Part shown: positions 39,826 through 48,283 of the stretch, in pieces
Position numbering within the stretch: the stretch's first letter is position 1
How the letters are laid out: every line of letters begins with the position of its first letter
NCBI GenBank assembly: GCA_025992895.1
Contig: DAJPGA010000001.1
Coordinates: 445,001 to 509,000 of the forward strand
Source of the DNA: Veillonellaceae bacterium
GTDB lineage: Bacteria; Bacillota; Negativicutes; Veillonellales; Dialisteraceae
Direction of reading: 5' to 3'
DNA length: 64,000 nucleotides
Program-made: the position numbers and the translations under genes
Notes under the pieces: generated by a model
What the model was told of the DNA's origin: nothing
Databases searched by the model: none
What the model saw: the letters and a program-made list of their open reading frames with translations, nothing else

Positions 39826-41622
39826 ATGGCAAATTGGAAATTCAGTCAGATTTCAGCAAAGAGACAGGCAAAGAAACCGGGTCTCCTTTTAAAGGCTGCT
39901 GTCACAGCGGCTCTGGCGGCAGGGGTACTTTTCTCTGCGCCGTCTTTCGCATCTGCGGCTCCGGCTGTGACAAGCGGCAATGGGGACAGCAGCATCAGCA
40001 TCGGAAACAACGTGACGACACCGAGCGGCGTGGGTAATGTTACCGTCGTTGGCGAAGGAGCTGTCGACAGCACCGAGCACGGCGACGGATCGAATGCGAC
40101 GGCTTTCGGTGCGAATACGACAACATCCGAGAACGGCACGGCTGTCGGCAATAAGGCAGCTGCCACCTGGCAGGGGACGACGGCCATCGGCGCTGAATCG
40201 ACAACAGCTTCCACCAATGCAACGGCTATCGGCTATCAGGCCAACGCAGAATATTCAGGTTCTGTCGCAGCCGGATACAAGGCGCATGCAGGAAACTCCA
40301 TGACGGTCGCAGTAGGCCAGGAATCGACGGCTTCCGGTTCATTCGCTACAGCAGTCGGCTATCAGGCAAGTGCAACAGGCGGCTATTCGCAGGCCACCGG
40401 ATTCATGTCTCAGGCAACAGGAGGGGGATCTGCCGCGTATGGTTACAATGCACAGGCAACCGGGGCTTCTTCCGCTGCGTATGGTTACAATGCAAAGGCA
40501 GCCGGCATGAGTTCCTCAGCGTATGGCGAGAGCGCGCAGGCAGCAGAAGGAGGATCCTCTGCGTTTGGCACTTCTTCAGCGGCACTGGCTCAGGATAGCA
40601 CAGCAATCGGCCGTGCTTCCCACGCTACGGTCATTGGCGGCGTTGCCATCGGAGCCGGCAGTACGGCAAGTACAGAAGCTGGAGCAATAGGTTATGATGC
40701 AGCAACAGGAAGCGCTTCCACGAAATCCACCGCAGCATGGAAAAGCGGACGCGGCGCTGTATCCGTAGGCGATGCATACGTCACCCGTCAGATTACGGGT
40801 CTTGCTGCCGGCACGCAGGATACGGATGCTGTCAACGTAGCCCAGCTCAAGAGCCTTCGCACCTATTCCACTTACAGCGAAGGCGACGGCGTCACTATCA
40901 CGGATAACGCCGACGGCAGTCATAAGATCTCGATTGCCAAAGGCACCATGGATCAGATCAATAAAAACACGTCTGACATTGCAACGAACAAGGGCAATAT
41001 CGACAAGAATACGAAAGACATTGCGACGAACAAAGACAGCATCGACAAGAACACGAAAGACATCGAAACAAACAAGGATAATATCGACAAGAACGCATCC
41101 AATATTGAAACGAACAAAAACAATATTGCAACGAACGCTGCCAACATCGAGACGAACAGAAGCAACATCGCAACGAATGCGGCTAACATTGAAACCAACA
41201 GACAGAACATCAGCCGCTTAGGCCATGAAGTTCGTCAGGTCGGTGCAGGTGCCGCCGCTCTGGCAGGCCTCCATCCGGTCGACTTCGATCCGGACAGCAA
41301 GTGGAATGTCGCCGTTTCCGGCGGTTCCTACAAAGACCAGCAGGCCCTCGCCCTCGGTGCCTTCTACCATCCGAACGATGACACCCTCCTCTCCGTAGGA
41401 AGCACGCTTGGCAACAACGACAACATGGTCACCGTAGGTGCCTCCTTCAAACTGGGAAGCAAGGGAAATATTGAAAAGATCAATCCGTCTGAAGCTGCCA
41501 AGGAAATCACCGAGCTGAAGAAACAGGTCGCTGAACTGAAAGCAGACTACCAGCAGCAGAAGGAAATCAACGAACAGCAGCAGAAACTCATCGAAAAACT
41601 CGTCGCAAAAGTCGGCGTATAA
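39826..41622 (+). CDS. TAA6: trimeric autotransporter adhesin, intact
   Basis: 598 residues from ATG 39826, preceded by ACGGGGGAAAAAGAAT. The signal peptide ends near APSFASAAPAV. The head has YadA-like repeats (SAYGYNAQATG, TAIGYQANAEYSG), and the neck is TDAVNVAQLKSLR. The stalk holds five to six 14-residue units (DIATNKDSIDKNTK drifting to NIETNRSNIATNAA). The barrel starts near residue 470 and a 60-residue periplasmic coil follows. An in-frame ATG at 39679 lies in the leader and is not used. Confidence 0.94.
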   Translation: MANWKFSQISAKRQAKKPGLLLKAAVTAALAAGVLFSAPSFASAAPAVTSGNGDSSISIGNNVTTPSGVGNVTVVGEGAVDSTEHGDGSNATAFGANTTTSENGTAVGNKAAATWQGTTAIGAESTTASTNATAIGYQANAEYSGSVAAGYKAHAGNSMTVAVGQESTASGSFATAVGYQASATGGYSQATGFMSQATGGGSAAYGYNAQATGASSAAYGYNAKAAGMSSSAYGESAQAAEGGSSAFGTSSAALAQDSTAIGRASHATVIGGVAIGAGSTASTEAGAIGYDAATGSASTKSTAAWKSGRGAVSVGDAYVTRQITGLAAGTQDTDAVNVAQLKSLRTYSTYSEGDGVTITDNADGSHKISIAKGTMDQINKNTSDIATNKGNIDKNTKDIATNKDSIDKNTKDIETNKDNIDKNASNIETNKNNIATNAANIETNRSNIATNAANIETNRQNISRLGHEVRQVGAGAAALAGLHPVDFDPDSKWNVAVSGGSYKDQQALALGAFYHPNDDTLLSVGSTLGNNDNMVTVGASFKLGSKGNIEKINPSEAAKEITELKKQVAELKADYQQQKEINEQQQKLIEKLVAKVGV

Positions 41623-41663
41623 CAATAAAAAAGCCTGACTCTGAACAAAGGAAAAGCAGAAAG

Positions 41664-41691
41664 GCCTCCCAAGTGCGCGGGAGGCTTTTTT
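41664..41691 (+). terminator. TAA6 terminator
   Basis: GCCTCCC/GGGAGGC with loop AAGTGCGC, followed by TTTTTTGCGTGG. Confidence 0.88.
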
Positions 41692-41900
41692 GCGTGGTAT
41701 TTATCTATTTACCATTTCCAAAAACTTATCAAATCCGGGCAGAAAACCTATAGTATACATGTATTTCTGTTTCGAATGTTCTAAAACTATAATTATTATA
41801 AGAAATCGAAAACAAGCATATACTTCTGCCAAAGCGGCAGAAGATTGATGTAGGCGGCAGGAAAGGCTGCCGTGTTTTCGTCTTTTGCAGGCAGCGGCGT

Positions 41901-41914
41901 CCTTCGGGGGAAGG
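41901..41914 (+). promoter_or_regulatory. GGGG-loop hairpin in the TAA7 leader
   Basis: CCTTC-GGGG-GAAGG, 36 bases before the start, in a leader otherwise similar to that of TAA6. Confidence 0.58.
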
Positions 41915-41949
41915 CAAGACCGCATTTATTTTTCGGGGGAAAATTAAAT

Positions 41950-43452
41950 ATGATGAACTGGAGAACGAATCAGGTTTCCGAAAAGAGACCGGCCAAAAAG
42001 CCGGGTCTCCTTTTAAAGACGGCTGTTGTCGCAGCTCTTCTTTTTTCTACAGCGGCTGTGTCCATGGCGGCTGATCCGGCTGTGACAGCAGGGAAAGGAT
42101 CGGGCAGTATCGTTATTTCTGCGGGAACGGCGACGGCGGATGGATCGAATGCCATTGCCATCGGCACGAATGCCAGGGCTCCGGGCGCGAACAGCACTGT
42201 CATCGGAAACGGAGCCAGCACGATTTCTTCGTATTCGACGGTTGTAGGTTCCGGCGCATCTGTAACGGGCCAGAATGGTTCTGCTTTTGGTGATGGAAGC
42301 AGCGCAGTCAGCTGGGCGACAGCCCTTGGTAATTCGGCCAATGCATCAGGACGCGGCGCTATTGCCATCGGTAATGGTGCCAGTGCATCCGGCATCGATT
42401 CCCTGGCGACCAATATCCATTCTTCGGCAAAAGGAGATCATTCCATTGCTATCGGCTATGCATCTAAAACGGATGCTTCCTTTACTTCTTCTGTCGGACC
42501 TTATGCCTCTACCTCTGGCTATTGTGCCACCGCTCTGGGCGCAGTCAGCGAAGCAAGCGGCGCAGACTCCACGGCTTTGGGACGGGCTGCTAATGCTTCC
42601 GTTGAAAGCGGCGTTGCCATCGGAAGCTACAGCAAAGCTGACAGGGAAGGCGGCTCTTCCATTGGTTATGATCCCGTCACTGGAACAAATTCTACGGAAA
42701 CAAGTGAGACGTGGCAGGGCGTCCTTGGCGCGGCTTCCATCGGCTCGGCGAGAAGAGGCACCCGTCAGCTCACTTATGTAGCAGCCGGTGAGAAGGATAC
42801 TGATGCCGTCAACGTTGCCCAGCTCAAGAATCTCCGCACGTATGCGACCTATACGGAAGGCAATGGCATCATCATCACCGATCAGGCAGACGGAAGCCAT
42901 CAGGTAGCCGTCAAGAAAGACGTCCTCGATCAGATCGACACCAATAAAAACAACATTGCTATCAATACGACGAATATCGCGCAGAATGCGCAGGACATCC
43001 GGAGTCTGAACAGGGAAGTCCGCAAGGTAGGTGCAGGAGCAGCCGCTCTGGCAGGCCTCCACCCGGTCGACTTCGATCCGGACAGCAAGTGGAATGTCGC
43101 CGTTTCCGGCGGTTCCTACAAAGACCAGCAGGCTCTTGCCCTCGGCGCTTTCTACCATCCAAATGACGATACACTCCTTTCCCTCGGTACGACCGTAGGC
43201 TACAACGACAACATGGTCACCATCGGCGCTTCCTTCAAAGTCGGTGAAAGAGGAAATGTAAAGAAGGTCTACCCACGTGAAGCAGCCAAAGAACTGACAA
43301 GCCTCAAAAAACACGTCGCTGAACAGGACAAGGAACTGGCCTCTCAGGATCAGAGGATCGGCCAGCTCGAAACCATGCTCAAAGAACAGAAGGAAATCAA
43401 CGAAAAACAGCAGCAGATCATCGCAAAGCTCGCTGCGAAAGCTGGGATTTGA
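41950..43452 (+). CDS. TAA7: trimeric autotransporter adhesin, intact
   Basis: 500 residues from ATG 41950 behind TCGGGGGAAAATTAAAT. The N terminus (MMNWRTNQVSEKRPAKKPG) is a diverged copy of that of TAA6. The head has AIG-type repeats (AIGTNARAPGANSTVIG), the neck is TDAVNVAQLKNLR, and the stalk has only about one 14-residue unit (NIAINTTNIAQNAQ). The barrel starts near residue 357 (VGAGAAALAGLHPVDFDPDS) and a periplasmic coiled coil follows. Confidence 0.94.
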   Translation: MMNWRTNQVSEKRPAKKPGLLLKTAVVAALLFSTAAVSMAADPAVTAGKGSGSIVISAGTATADGSNAIAIGTNARAPGANSTVIGNGASTISSYSTVVGSGASVTGQNGSAFGDGSSAVSWATALGNSANASGRGAIAIGNGASASGIDSLATNIHSSAKGDHSIAIGYASKTDASFTSSVGPYASTSGYCATALGAVSEASGADSTALGRAANASVESGVAIGSYSKADREGGSSIGYDPVTGTNSTETSETWQGVLGAASIGSARRGTRQLTYVAAGEKDTDAVNVAQLKNLRTYATYTEGNGIIITDQADGSHQVAVKKDVLDQIDTNKNNIAINTTNIAQNAQDIRSLNREVRKVGAGAAALAGLHPVDFDPDSKWNVAVSGGSYKDQQALALGAFYHPNDDTLLSLGTTVGYNDNMVTIGASFKVGERGNVKKVYPREAAKELTSLKKHVAEQDKELASQDQRIGQLETMLKEQKEINEKQQQIIAKLAAKAGI

Positions 43453-43465
43453 TAGTAAAGAGAAA

Positions 43466-43491
43466 AGCCTCCTGAATAAGGGGGCTTTTTG
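43466..43491 (+). terminator. TAA7 terminator
   Basis: AGCCTCC/GGGGGCT around TGAATAA, followed by TTTTGCGTGGG. Confidence 0.82.
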
Positions 43492-43499
43492 CGTGGGAA

Positions 43500-43570
43500 A
43501 TGAGGAAGATTCAGGAAGCGGCACTAGCGGTGGAGGCCGTCCCCGTCTGGGAAGGCGAGTCTAAAAGAAT
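43500..43570. repeat. Interspersed palindromic repeat (short copy)
   Basis: GGAGGCCGTCCCCGTCTGGGAAGGCGAG right after the TAA7 terminator. The following 43570-44130 has no gene; it is AT-rich and partly matches the upstream region of TAA4 and TAA5 (GCGAAATGTC, TTCGGTACTCTT). Confidence 0.55.
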
Positions 43571-44131
43571 GCAGTTTCCTCCATCTTCCCCTCCCATTCC
43601 CAATATCGTTTGCTTTTTTCATAGGTCCGTGATTTCTTCTATCAATCCCTCTCGTTTCATAGGTTGCAGGATATACATGAGTTTTAGTCGATGGTATTCA
43701 CCTAAATGAAAATGGGGACTTTGGCCTGATTTTTTGATGAAGCCCGGTAAAGACGAGCCTAAGATACATAGACTTTACGCGAAATGTCTAATTCTAATTG
43801 AGATTTCTATAAAAATGGTTCGGTACTCTTATTTTTATAAATACGCATATAGAATATGCTGCATTTAGAAATATCAAGGAAATCTTTCAAACTATAACGT
43901 GGATGCTGGTTTTTATTCTAAAACATAATTTCAAAATAGATTTAAAAAGCCGTGTCATTTTGATAAAGCCGTATACTTTCCGACCGTTTATCCAGAATAA
44001 AGTCAAACAAAATAATTCAAATTTTTGACTTTATTGAGAATGGAGATTTTATTTCTAACATGCGTATTCTTGCATGGAAATGATGAAAAAGGGGCAGATT
44101 TAAATCAAATATTAATGTAAGGTATATCATA

Positions 44132-44161
44132 TTGACTGTTTTTGTAAAGAAAATGTATACT
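44132..44161 (+). promoter_or_regulatory. Promoter retained by adhesin remnant 2
   Basis: TTGACT and TATACT with an 18-base spacer, at the place of the TAA4 and TAA5 promoters. Confidence 0.6.
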
Positions 44162-44670
44162 TAGTATCAACGAAGTGTCAAAACATGGCCTTGCTGCTTA
44201 TCCCGGGGGAAAGCGGCGGGGGCGGGCCGTGTCAAGCAAAGACATGCCGACTGTTTCCTGCCAGCGGGTTTCGTTAGTCAGCAGGAGAACATCCACAAAT
44301 CGTCCGCGGCGTGCATCGGGGGATGCGCCGCGCGGGGGACGGTTCCTGCAGAATGAGAGCACCTGTCATGGAAGCTCTTGTTCTATGCAGCGGATGGAAG
44401 ATGACATGATGAAATGGCGAAAGCGCATTTCTTGAAATAGAAAAACTGGTACAGGGAATGAGTCCAATGAACCCAGCGGCGATCCTCGCTGGATTTAACG
44501 GGCATTCCATAAAGTCCATCCCTATCTGCCGGGCGGGGTCTTCGCTTCACTTCCCTTCTCGAAGGCGGAGACGCGGCCGGGAGAACCTCCCCCAGGGCTG
44601 GACAGCAAAGGTGCCTGCAACACACCTTAAAAAGGACTTCCTACGCCTGCGGAAGTCCTTTTTACATGGC
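44162..44670 (+). pseudogene. Solo adhesin remnant 2 (leader, signal-peptide trace and 3' end only)
   Basis: The leader keeps the hairpin GCATC-GGGG-GATGC at 44313. GCAGAATGAGAGCACCTG and ATGCAGCGGATGG near 44351-44396 align with GCAGGAATGAGAGCAGCT and GTGCCGGAGGATGG of the TAA4 signal peptide. The sequence then passes directly to AAACTGGTACAGGGAATGAG, like the 3' end of TAA4, then a GGGCATTCCATAAAGTCCAT block and an adhesin-type terminator. All passenger and barrel coding sequence is gone. Confidence 0.65.
44630..44665 (+). terminator. Adhesin-type terminator of remnant 2
   Basis: AAAAAGGACTTCC/GGAAGTCCTTTTT with loop TACGCCTGC, but followed by ACATGG rather than GCGTGG. Confidence 0.82.
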
Positions 44671-44733
44671 GTCTTTTTTGCATCCCTGCACATGCGTTTT
44701 AGTTATTTTGTTAATATCGCACATTCAAACACC

Positions 44734-44762
44734 TTGACAAAAGAGTCCTGCTACTATTAAAT
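44734..44762 (+). promoter_or_regulatory. Possible promoter of the bioW operon
   Basis: TTGACA at 44734 with a TTAAAT-like -10 17 bases later. Two direct copies of GTTGACAA (44831 and 44852) lie closer to the gene and could be a regulator site; the binding protein is unknown. Confidence 0.45.
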
Positions 44763-44870
44763 AATAGAAAGAAATAAAGTGGATATATGGAACCGGAGCG
44801 ATGCTTCGGCATATTTTTTACCCATAAGGTTGACAATAATAACAATGCAAGTTGACAAAGGAGACCGTAA

Positions 44871-45635
44871 ATGTTGTACAGTGTGAAGATGCGTTCGAGC
44901 CTGGGCGGGACCCATGGCAAGGGCGGGCGCCACATTTCTGGAGCGGAGCGGATTGTTTCTGAGGATCTGGTAGATGAGACGGTGATTTCCATGATGCGCC
45001 GGGCAAGGGAGCATGAGAGGGGATGCGCGGATTTCATTCAGGTGAAAGTGGAAGAGGTGCCGGATGCGGCGGTTTCGTACTGCCCGATGCTTCCGCTTTA
45101 CCAGATCGACACGAGCGAGAAGAGCGAGGGACACAGGGCGGCGGAGGCTGAACTCATCCGCGCGGGCGTTTCTCCTCTGGCGGCCAGGCGTGGCATCGCT
45201 TCTCTGGAAGCACTGGAAGACAGCATGAGGGGAGCGATCGTGATGGATGCGGAGACGGGCGAAAGGCTCGACGGCCGCGGAGAGCGCGGGGTCCGCTGCA
45301 GCAATATGGACAGCGCAGACACGGCCGAGTATGAAGCAAAGATGCGCGGCAAGGGCCTTGGCGGCGATCATCCGCGTGAAGCGCTCGTCCTGGCATCGAA
45401 GGTGGCGCATGGGCCCGGCACGGTGGCGGAGCTTTGCTGGTCGGATGATCCGGACTATGTGACGGGCTACGTCGGTTCGCCGCTCCACGGCTATGGCCGC
45501 ATTACGGTGATGAAAGACAAGGGCGATCCGGTCGGCGGGCGCGTTTTCTTCGTGAAGCACGGGACAGATGTCGCTCTTTATGAAGACTATATGCAGAATC
45601 AGACGGTATTGGTGAGGTTATCAAATGAGACTTGA
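44871..45635 (+). CDS. bioW: BioW, 6-carboxyhexanoate-CoA ligase (pimeloyl-CoA synthetase)
   Basis: 254 residues, the usual length of BioW. Start MLYSVKMRSSLGGTHGKGGR and HISGAERIV carry the family's N-terminal signature, and GRITVMKDKGDPVGGRVFFV its C-terminal one. It activates pimelate with ATP and CoA, the entry step of biotin-ring assembly in organisms that use free pimelate. The stop overlaps the bioF start by 11 bases. Ribosome binding site AAAGGAG precedes the ATG. Confidence 0.93.
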   Translation: MLYSVKMRSSLGGTHGKGGRHISGAERIVSEDLVDETVISMMRRAREHERGCADFIQVKVEEVPDAAVSYCPMLPLYQIDTSEKSEGHRAAEAELIRAGVSPLAARRGIASLEALEDSMRGAIVMDAETGERLDGRGERGVRCSNMDSADTAEYEAKMRGKGLGGDHPREALVLASKVAHGPGTVAELCWSDDPDYVTGYVGSPLHGYGRITVMKDKGDPVGGRVFFVKHGTDVALYEDYMQNQTVLVRLSNET

Positions 45636-46788
45636 AAATATGGGAAAAGCGCTGGATGAAATCCGTGAAGAAGGGCGCTTCCGCAGGGTGCAGGATCTTC
45701 GCATGGTGACGGCGTCGAAAGGTGTCCGCCGGGATGGATCGGAGTGCATTGTCTTTAATTCGAATGATTACCTTGGCATGACGCATGAACCGGAGGTCCA
45801 GGAAGCGGCCAGGGATGCCGTACGCTGGGGCACGGGCTCGGGCGGTGCGCGTCTGACATCGGGCGCTGTCTTTGAGCTCTCAGATCTGGAAAAGGAGCTC
45901 GCTTCTTTCAAGCATGCAGAAGATGCTGTCATTTTCAATACAGGCTACATGACGAACCTGGGCGTCCTCTATGCCCTCGGCGGCAAGGACGATGTCATTT
46001 TCTCGGACGCACTGAATCACGCCTCCATTGTCGACGGATGCAGGATTTCCCGCGCCCGCACGGTCATTTATCCGCATTCGGATATGGCTGCTCTGGAAGA
46101 ACTCTTGAAAAATACGCCTGTGAGCGGGCAGCGTTTCATCGTGACAGACGGGGTGTTCTCGATGGACGGTGACATCGCGCCGGTCCCGGACCTGATCCGC
46201 CTCAAGGAAAAATACAATGCCTGCCTCATCGTCGATGATGCGCACGGTGTCGGCGTGATCGGTGAGACCGGAAGGGGCTCTGCGGAGCATTTCCACGTCT
46301 CTGGCATAGATATCCAGGTGGGGACGCTGTCCAAAGCGCTCGGCGCTGAGGGCGGCTATGCTGCTGCGACAAGGGAAATCTGTGATTACCTGAGGAACGT
46401 TTCAAGGCCGTTCATTTTCTCTACGTCCATCTCGGCCGTGACCGGGATGACGGCGCTGGCAGCTTTACGTCTTCTGGAGCGCGAGCCGGAGCGCTTCGTG
46501 GGACGCTTGATGGAGAATACCCGGTACATGAAGGAGAAGCTGGCAGAAGCGGGGATTCCCGTAGAGCCAAGTGACACTCCGATCATTCCCATCATACTGG
46601 GCGAAGAGGAAAAGACGCTCGCATACGCCTCCCGCTGCATTGAGGAGGGCATCCTTCTCTCTGCCATCCGTCCACCGACGGTGCCTGCCGGGACGAGCCG
46701 CATCCGCCTGACCGTGACCGCGGCTCACACGAAAGTAGAACTGGACCGCGCTGCTGCGGTCATGAAAGCGCATTTCCCCCTGCCCTAG
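45625..46788 (+). CDS. bioF: BioF, 8-amino-7-oxononanoate synthase
   Basis: 387 residues of the alpha-oxoamine synthase family. It condenses pimeloyl-CoA with alanine. Visible motifs: FNSNDYLGMTHEPEV near the N terminus, GTGSGGARLTSG, the PLP-facing IVDDAHGVGVIGETG, and the Schiff-base lysine in GTLSKALGAEGGYAA. It takes the product of BioW directly. It is one of only two intact genes here that end in TAG, at a normal family length, so TAG does act as a stop in this genome. Confidence 0.95.
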   Translation: MRLENMGKALDEIREEGRFRRVQDLRMVTASKGVRRDGSECIVFNSNDYLGMTHEPEVQEAARDAVRWGTGSGGARLTSGAVFELSDLEKELASFKHAEDAVIFNTGYMTNLGVLYALGGKDDVIFSDALNHASIVDGCRISRARTVIYPHSDMAALEELLKNTPVSGQRFIVTDGVFSMDGDIAPVPDLIRLKEKYNACLIVDDAHGVGVIGETGRGSAEHFHVSGIDIQVGTLSKALGAEGGYAAATREICDYLRNVSRPFIFSTSISAVTGMTALAALRLLEREPERFVGRLMENTRYMKEKLAEAGIPVEPSDTPIIPIILGEEEKTLAYASRCIEEGILLSAIRPPTVPAGTSRIRLTVTAAHTKVELDRAAAVMKAHFPLP

Positions 46789-46807
46789 CCATCGAAAGGA
46801 GCACCTT

Positions 46808-47293
46808 ATGACCGTGACAGGAGAGAGACAATGGATCGTGGATATCTGTGAGACAGCGATGCTTTCCGTTCTCATAGCCGTCAGCGGAGTCTTCCGCATC
46901 CCGGGCCTTGTCCCGGGGACTGAGTTCCAGCTCTCAGCCCCGATTGCCGTCGCCATCTGCGGCGTCTTTGGATTTAAGAAATACCTGATCGCAGGGATTA
47001 TTGCATCCCTCCTCAGCATGACGATGGGGACAGCGACCATCCTGAACGTCGCCGTCGCCATGACATTCCGCGTCGTCGTCGGCCTTGTGTGGCTGGCACT
47101 TGGAGACAGCCGCGTATTCTACGTGATTTCCGGGCCCATGGGAAGCGCCGCTGCCCGCGTCCTCATGTACTTCCTCCTTGGGAAGGGGCTCGAAGTCATG
47201 CTCATCGCAGCCGCTCCCGGCATGATCTATACAGCCGCGACCGCATGGCTTTTCGGGAAAATTTTCATGCGCTGCCGCCTGGGAAGACGATAA
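46808..47293 (+). CDS. Small integral membrane protein in the biotin operon
   Basis: 161 residues with four to five hydrophobic helices, preceded by AAAGGAGCACCTT and 19 bases after bioF. Motifs such as PGTEFQLSAPIAVAICGVFG and SGPMGSAAARVLMYFLLG recur in small transporter-like proteins, but I cannot assign a family. It is not a recognisable BioY. Position suggests a role with pimelate or biotin uptake; that is inference only. Confidence 0.75.
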   Translation: MTVTGERQWIVDICETAMLSVLIAVSGVFRIPGLVPGTEFQLSAPIAVAICGVFGFKKYLIAGIIASLLSMTMGTATILNVAVAMTFRVVVGLVWLALGDSRVFYVISGPMGSAAARVLMYFLLGKGLEVMLIAAAPGMIYTAATAWLFGKIFMRCRLGRR

Positions 47294-47446
47294 ATACAGT
47301 AATGCACAGTACTTCCATTTCTGTAAGGAAAAAGCAAAATAGATGGGCAATTTTCATGCCATCTCCACGCTTTGACAAAAAAGAATTTGCCGAAACGCCG
47401 GATAGACAGTAAAATGGGGAAAGAATTCCCCCCAAGGAGGCAAATT

Positions 47447-47971
47447 ATGATTACACCAATGGACATCCATAATAAGCAGTTCACGAAAGCCACCGTCCGT
47501 GGTTACAGCGAAGAGGAAGTCAATGATTTCCTGAACCAGATTGTCGCTGACTACGAACGCATCTATCGTGAACACCGCGAAATGGAAGAAAAACTTGACC
47601 AGATGAAAGCAAAACTGGCCAATTATGAAAAGATCTCCGAAACAATGACTGCCACCCTGCAGCTCGCCAAAGACACCGCTGAAAACGTGAAGAAGAACGC
47701 GCGCAGAAACGCAGATATCCTCGTCGCCAACGCCAAGGCCGACAGCGAAAAGCAGATCAAAGACGCGCAGGACTACCGCCGCACCCTCATCCACAACATG
47801 ATGCAGACCGAAGGCAATATGAAATCCTACGTAGGCAAGATCAGAAAAGACCTCGAACTCGCCCTCGCAGCGATCGATGAACTCGACCGCATGAAAGCCC
47901 TTCTCGGCGATGGCGCAGCACAGGAATCCTTCGCAGAAGCTGAAACAGAAGCATCTGAAGAAGAAAAATAA
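47447..47971 (+). CDS. divIVA: DivIVA-domain protein
   Basis: 174 residues from ATG 47447 behind AAGGAGG. The N terminus ITPMDIHNKQFTKATVRGYS and EEEVNDFLNQIVADYERIYR is the DivIVA lipid-binding crossed-loop region; the rest is a long coiled coil with an acidic tail. DivIVA proteins mark curved membrane at poles and septa and recruit division or wall-synthesis factors. The gene stands alone between the bio operon and the MFS gene. Confidence 0.93.
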   Translation: MITPMDIHNKQFTKATVRGYSEEEVNDFLNQIVADYERIYREHREMEEKLDQMKAKLANYEKISETMTATLQLAKDTAENVKKNARRNADILVANAKADSEKQIKDAQDYRRTLIHNMMQTEGNMKSYVGKIRKDLELALAAIDELDRMKALLGDGAAQESFAEAETEASEEEK

Positions 47972-47981
47972 AAAGAAAAGC

Positions 47982-48013
47982 AAAAAAAGACCGCAGAGAT
48001 GTGGTCTTTTTTT
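47982..48013 (+). terminator. Terminator after divIVA
   Basis: AAAAAAAGACC and GGTCTTTTTTT form the stem; CGTGGG follows, again close to the adhesin terminator signature. Confidence 0.82.
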
Positions 48014-48029
48014 CGTGGGAAATATAGGG

Positions 48030-48170
48030 ACACGGTTTTAAGCGCAATGGGGCGTCCCCGTCAGGGGAAGAATTGCCTTTGGCCTTGCCTCGTAGAGGAA
48101 GGTGGTCCCGGAGGGACCGAATGAAGTTCATTTCTTCGAGCGACAGCTCGGTTGTATGGTTTTTCTCTTT
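48030..48170. repeat. Interspersed palindromic repeats
   Basis: GGGGCGTCCCCGTCAGGGGAAG, GGTGGTCCCGGAGGGACCG, TTCTTCGAGCGACAGCTCGG and the end signature TTGTATGGTTTTT, just after the divIVA terminator. Confidence 0.65.
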
Positions 48171-48232
48171 CTCTTTTTTATTCCCTCCGATTCCATGCCT
48201 CACAGGCATATATTTTTAAAATCAATAGGTAT

Positions 48233-48262
48233 TTGCTATCAAATATATATGGAAGATATACT
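48233..48262 (+). promoter_or_regulatory. Promoter of the MFS gene
   Basis: TTGCTA at 48233 and TATACT at 48257 with an 18-base spacer, 22 bases before the start codon. Confidence 0.6.
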
Positions 48263-48283
48263 ATATGTCAAAAGGGGGTATTT

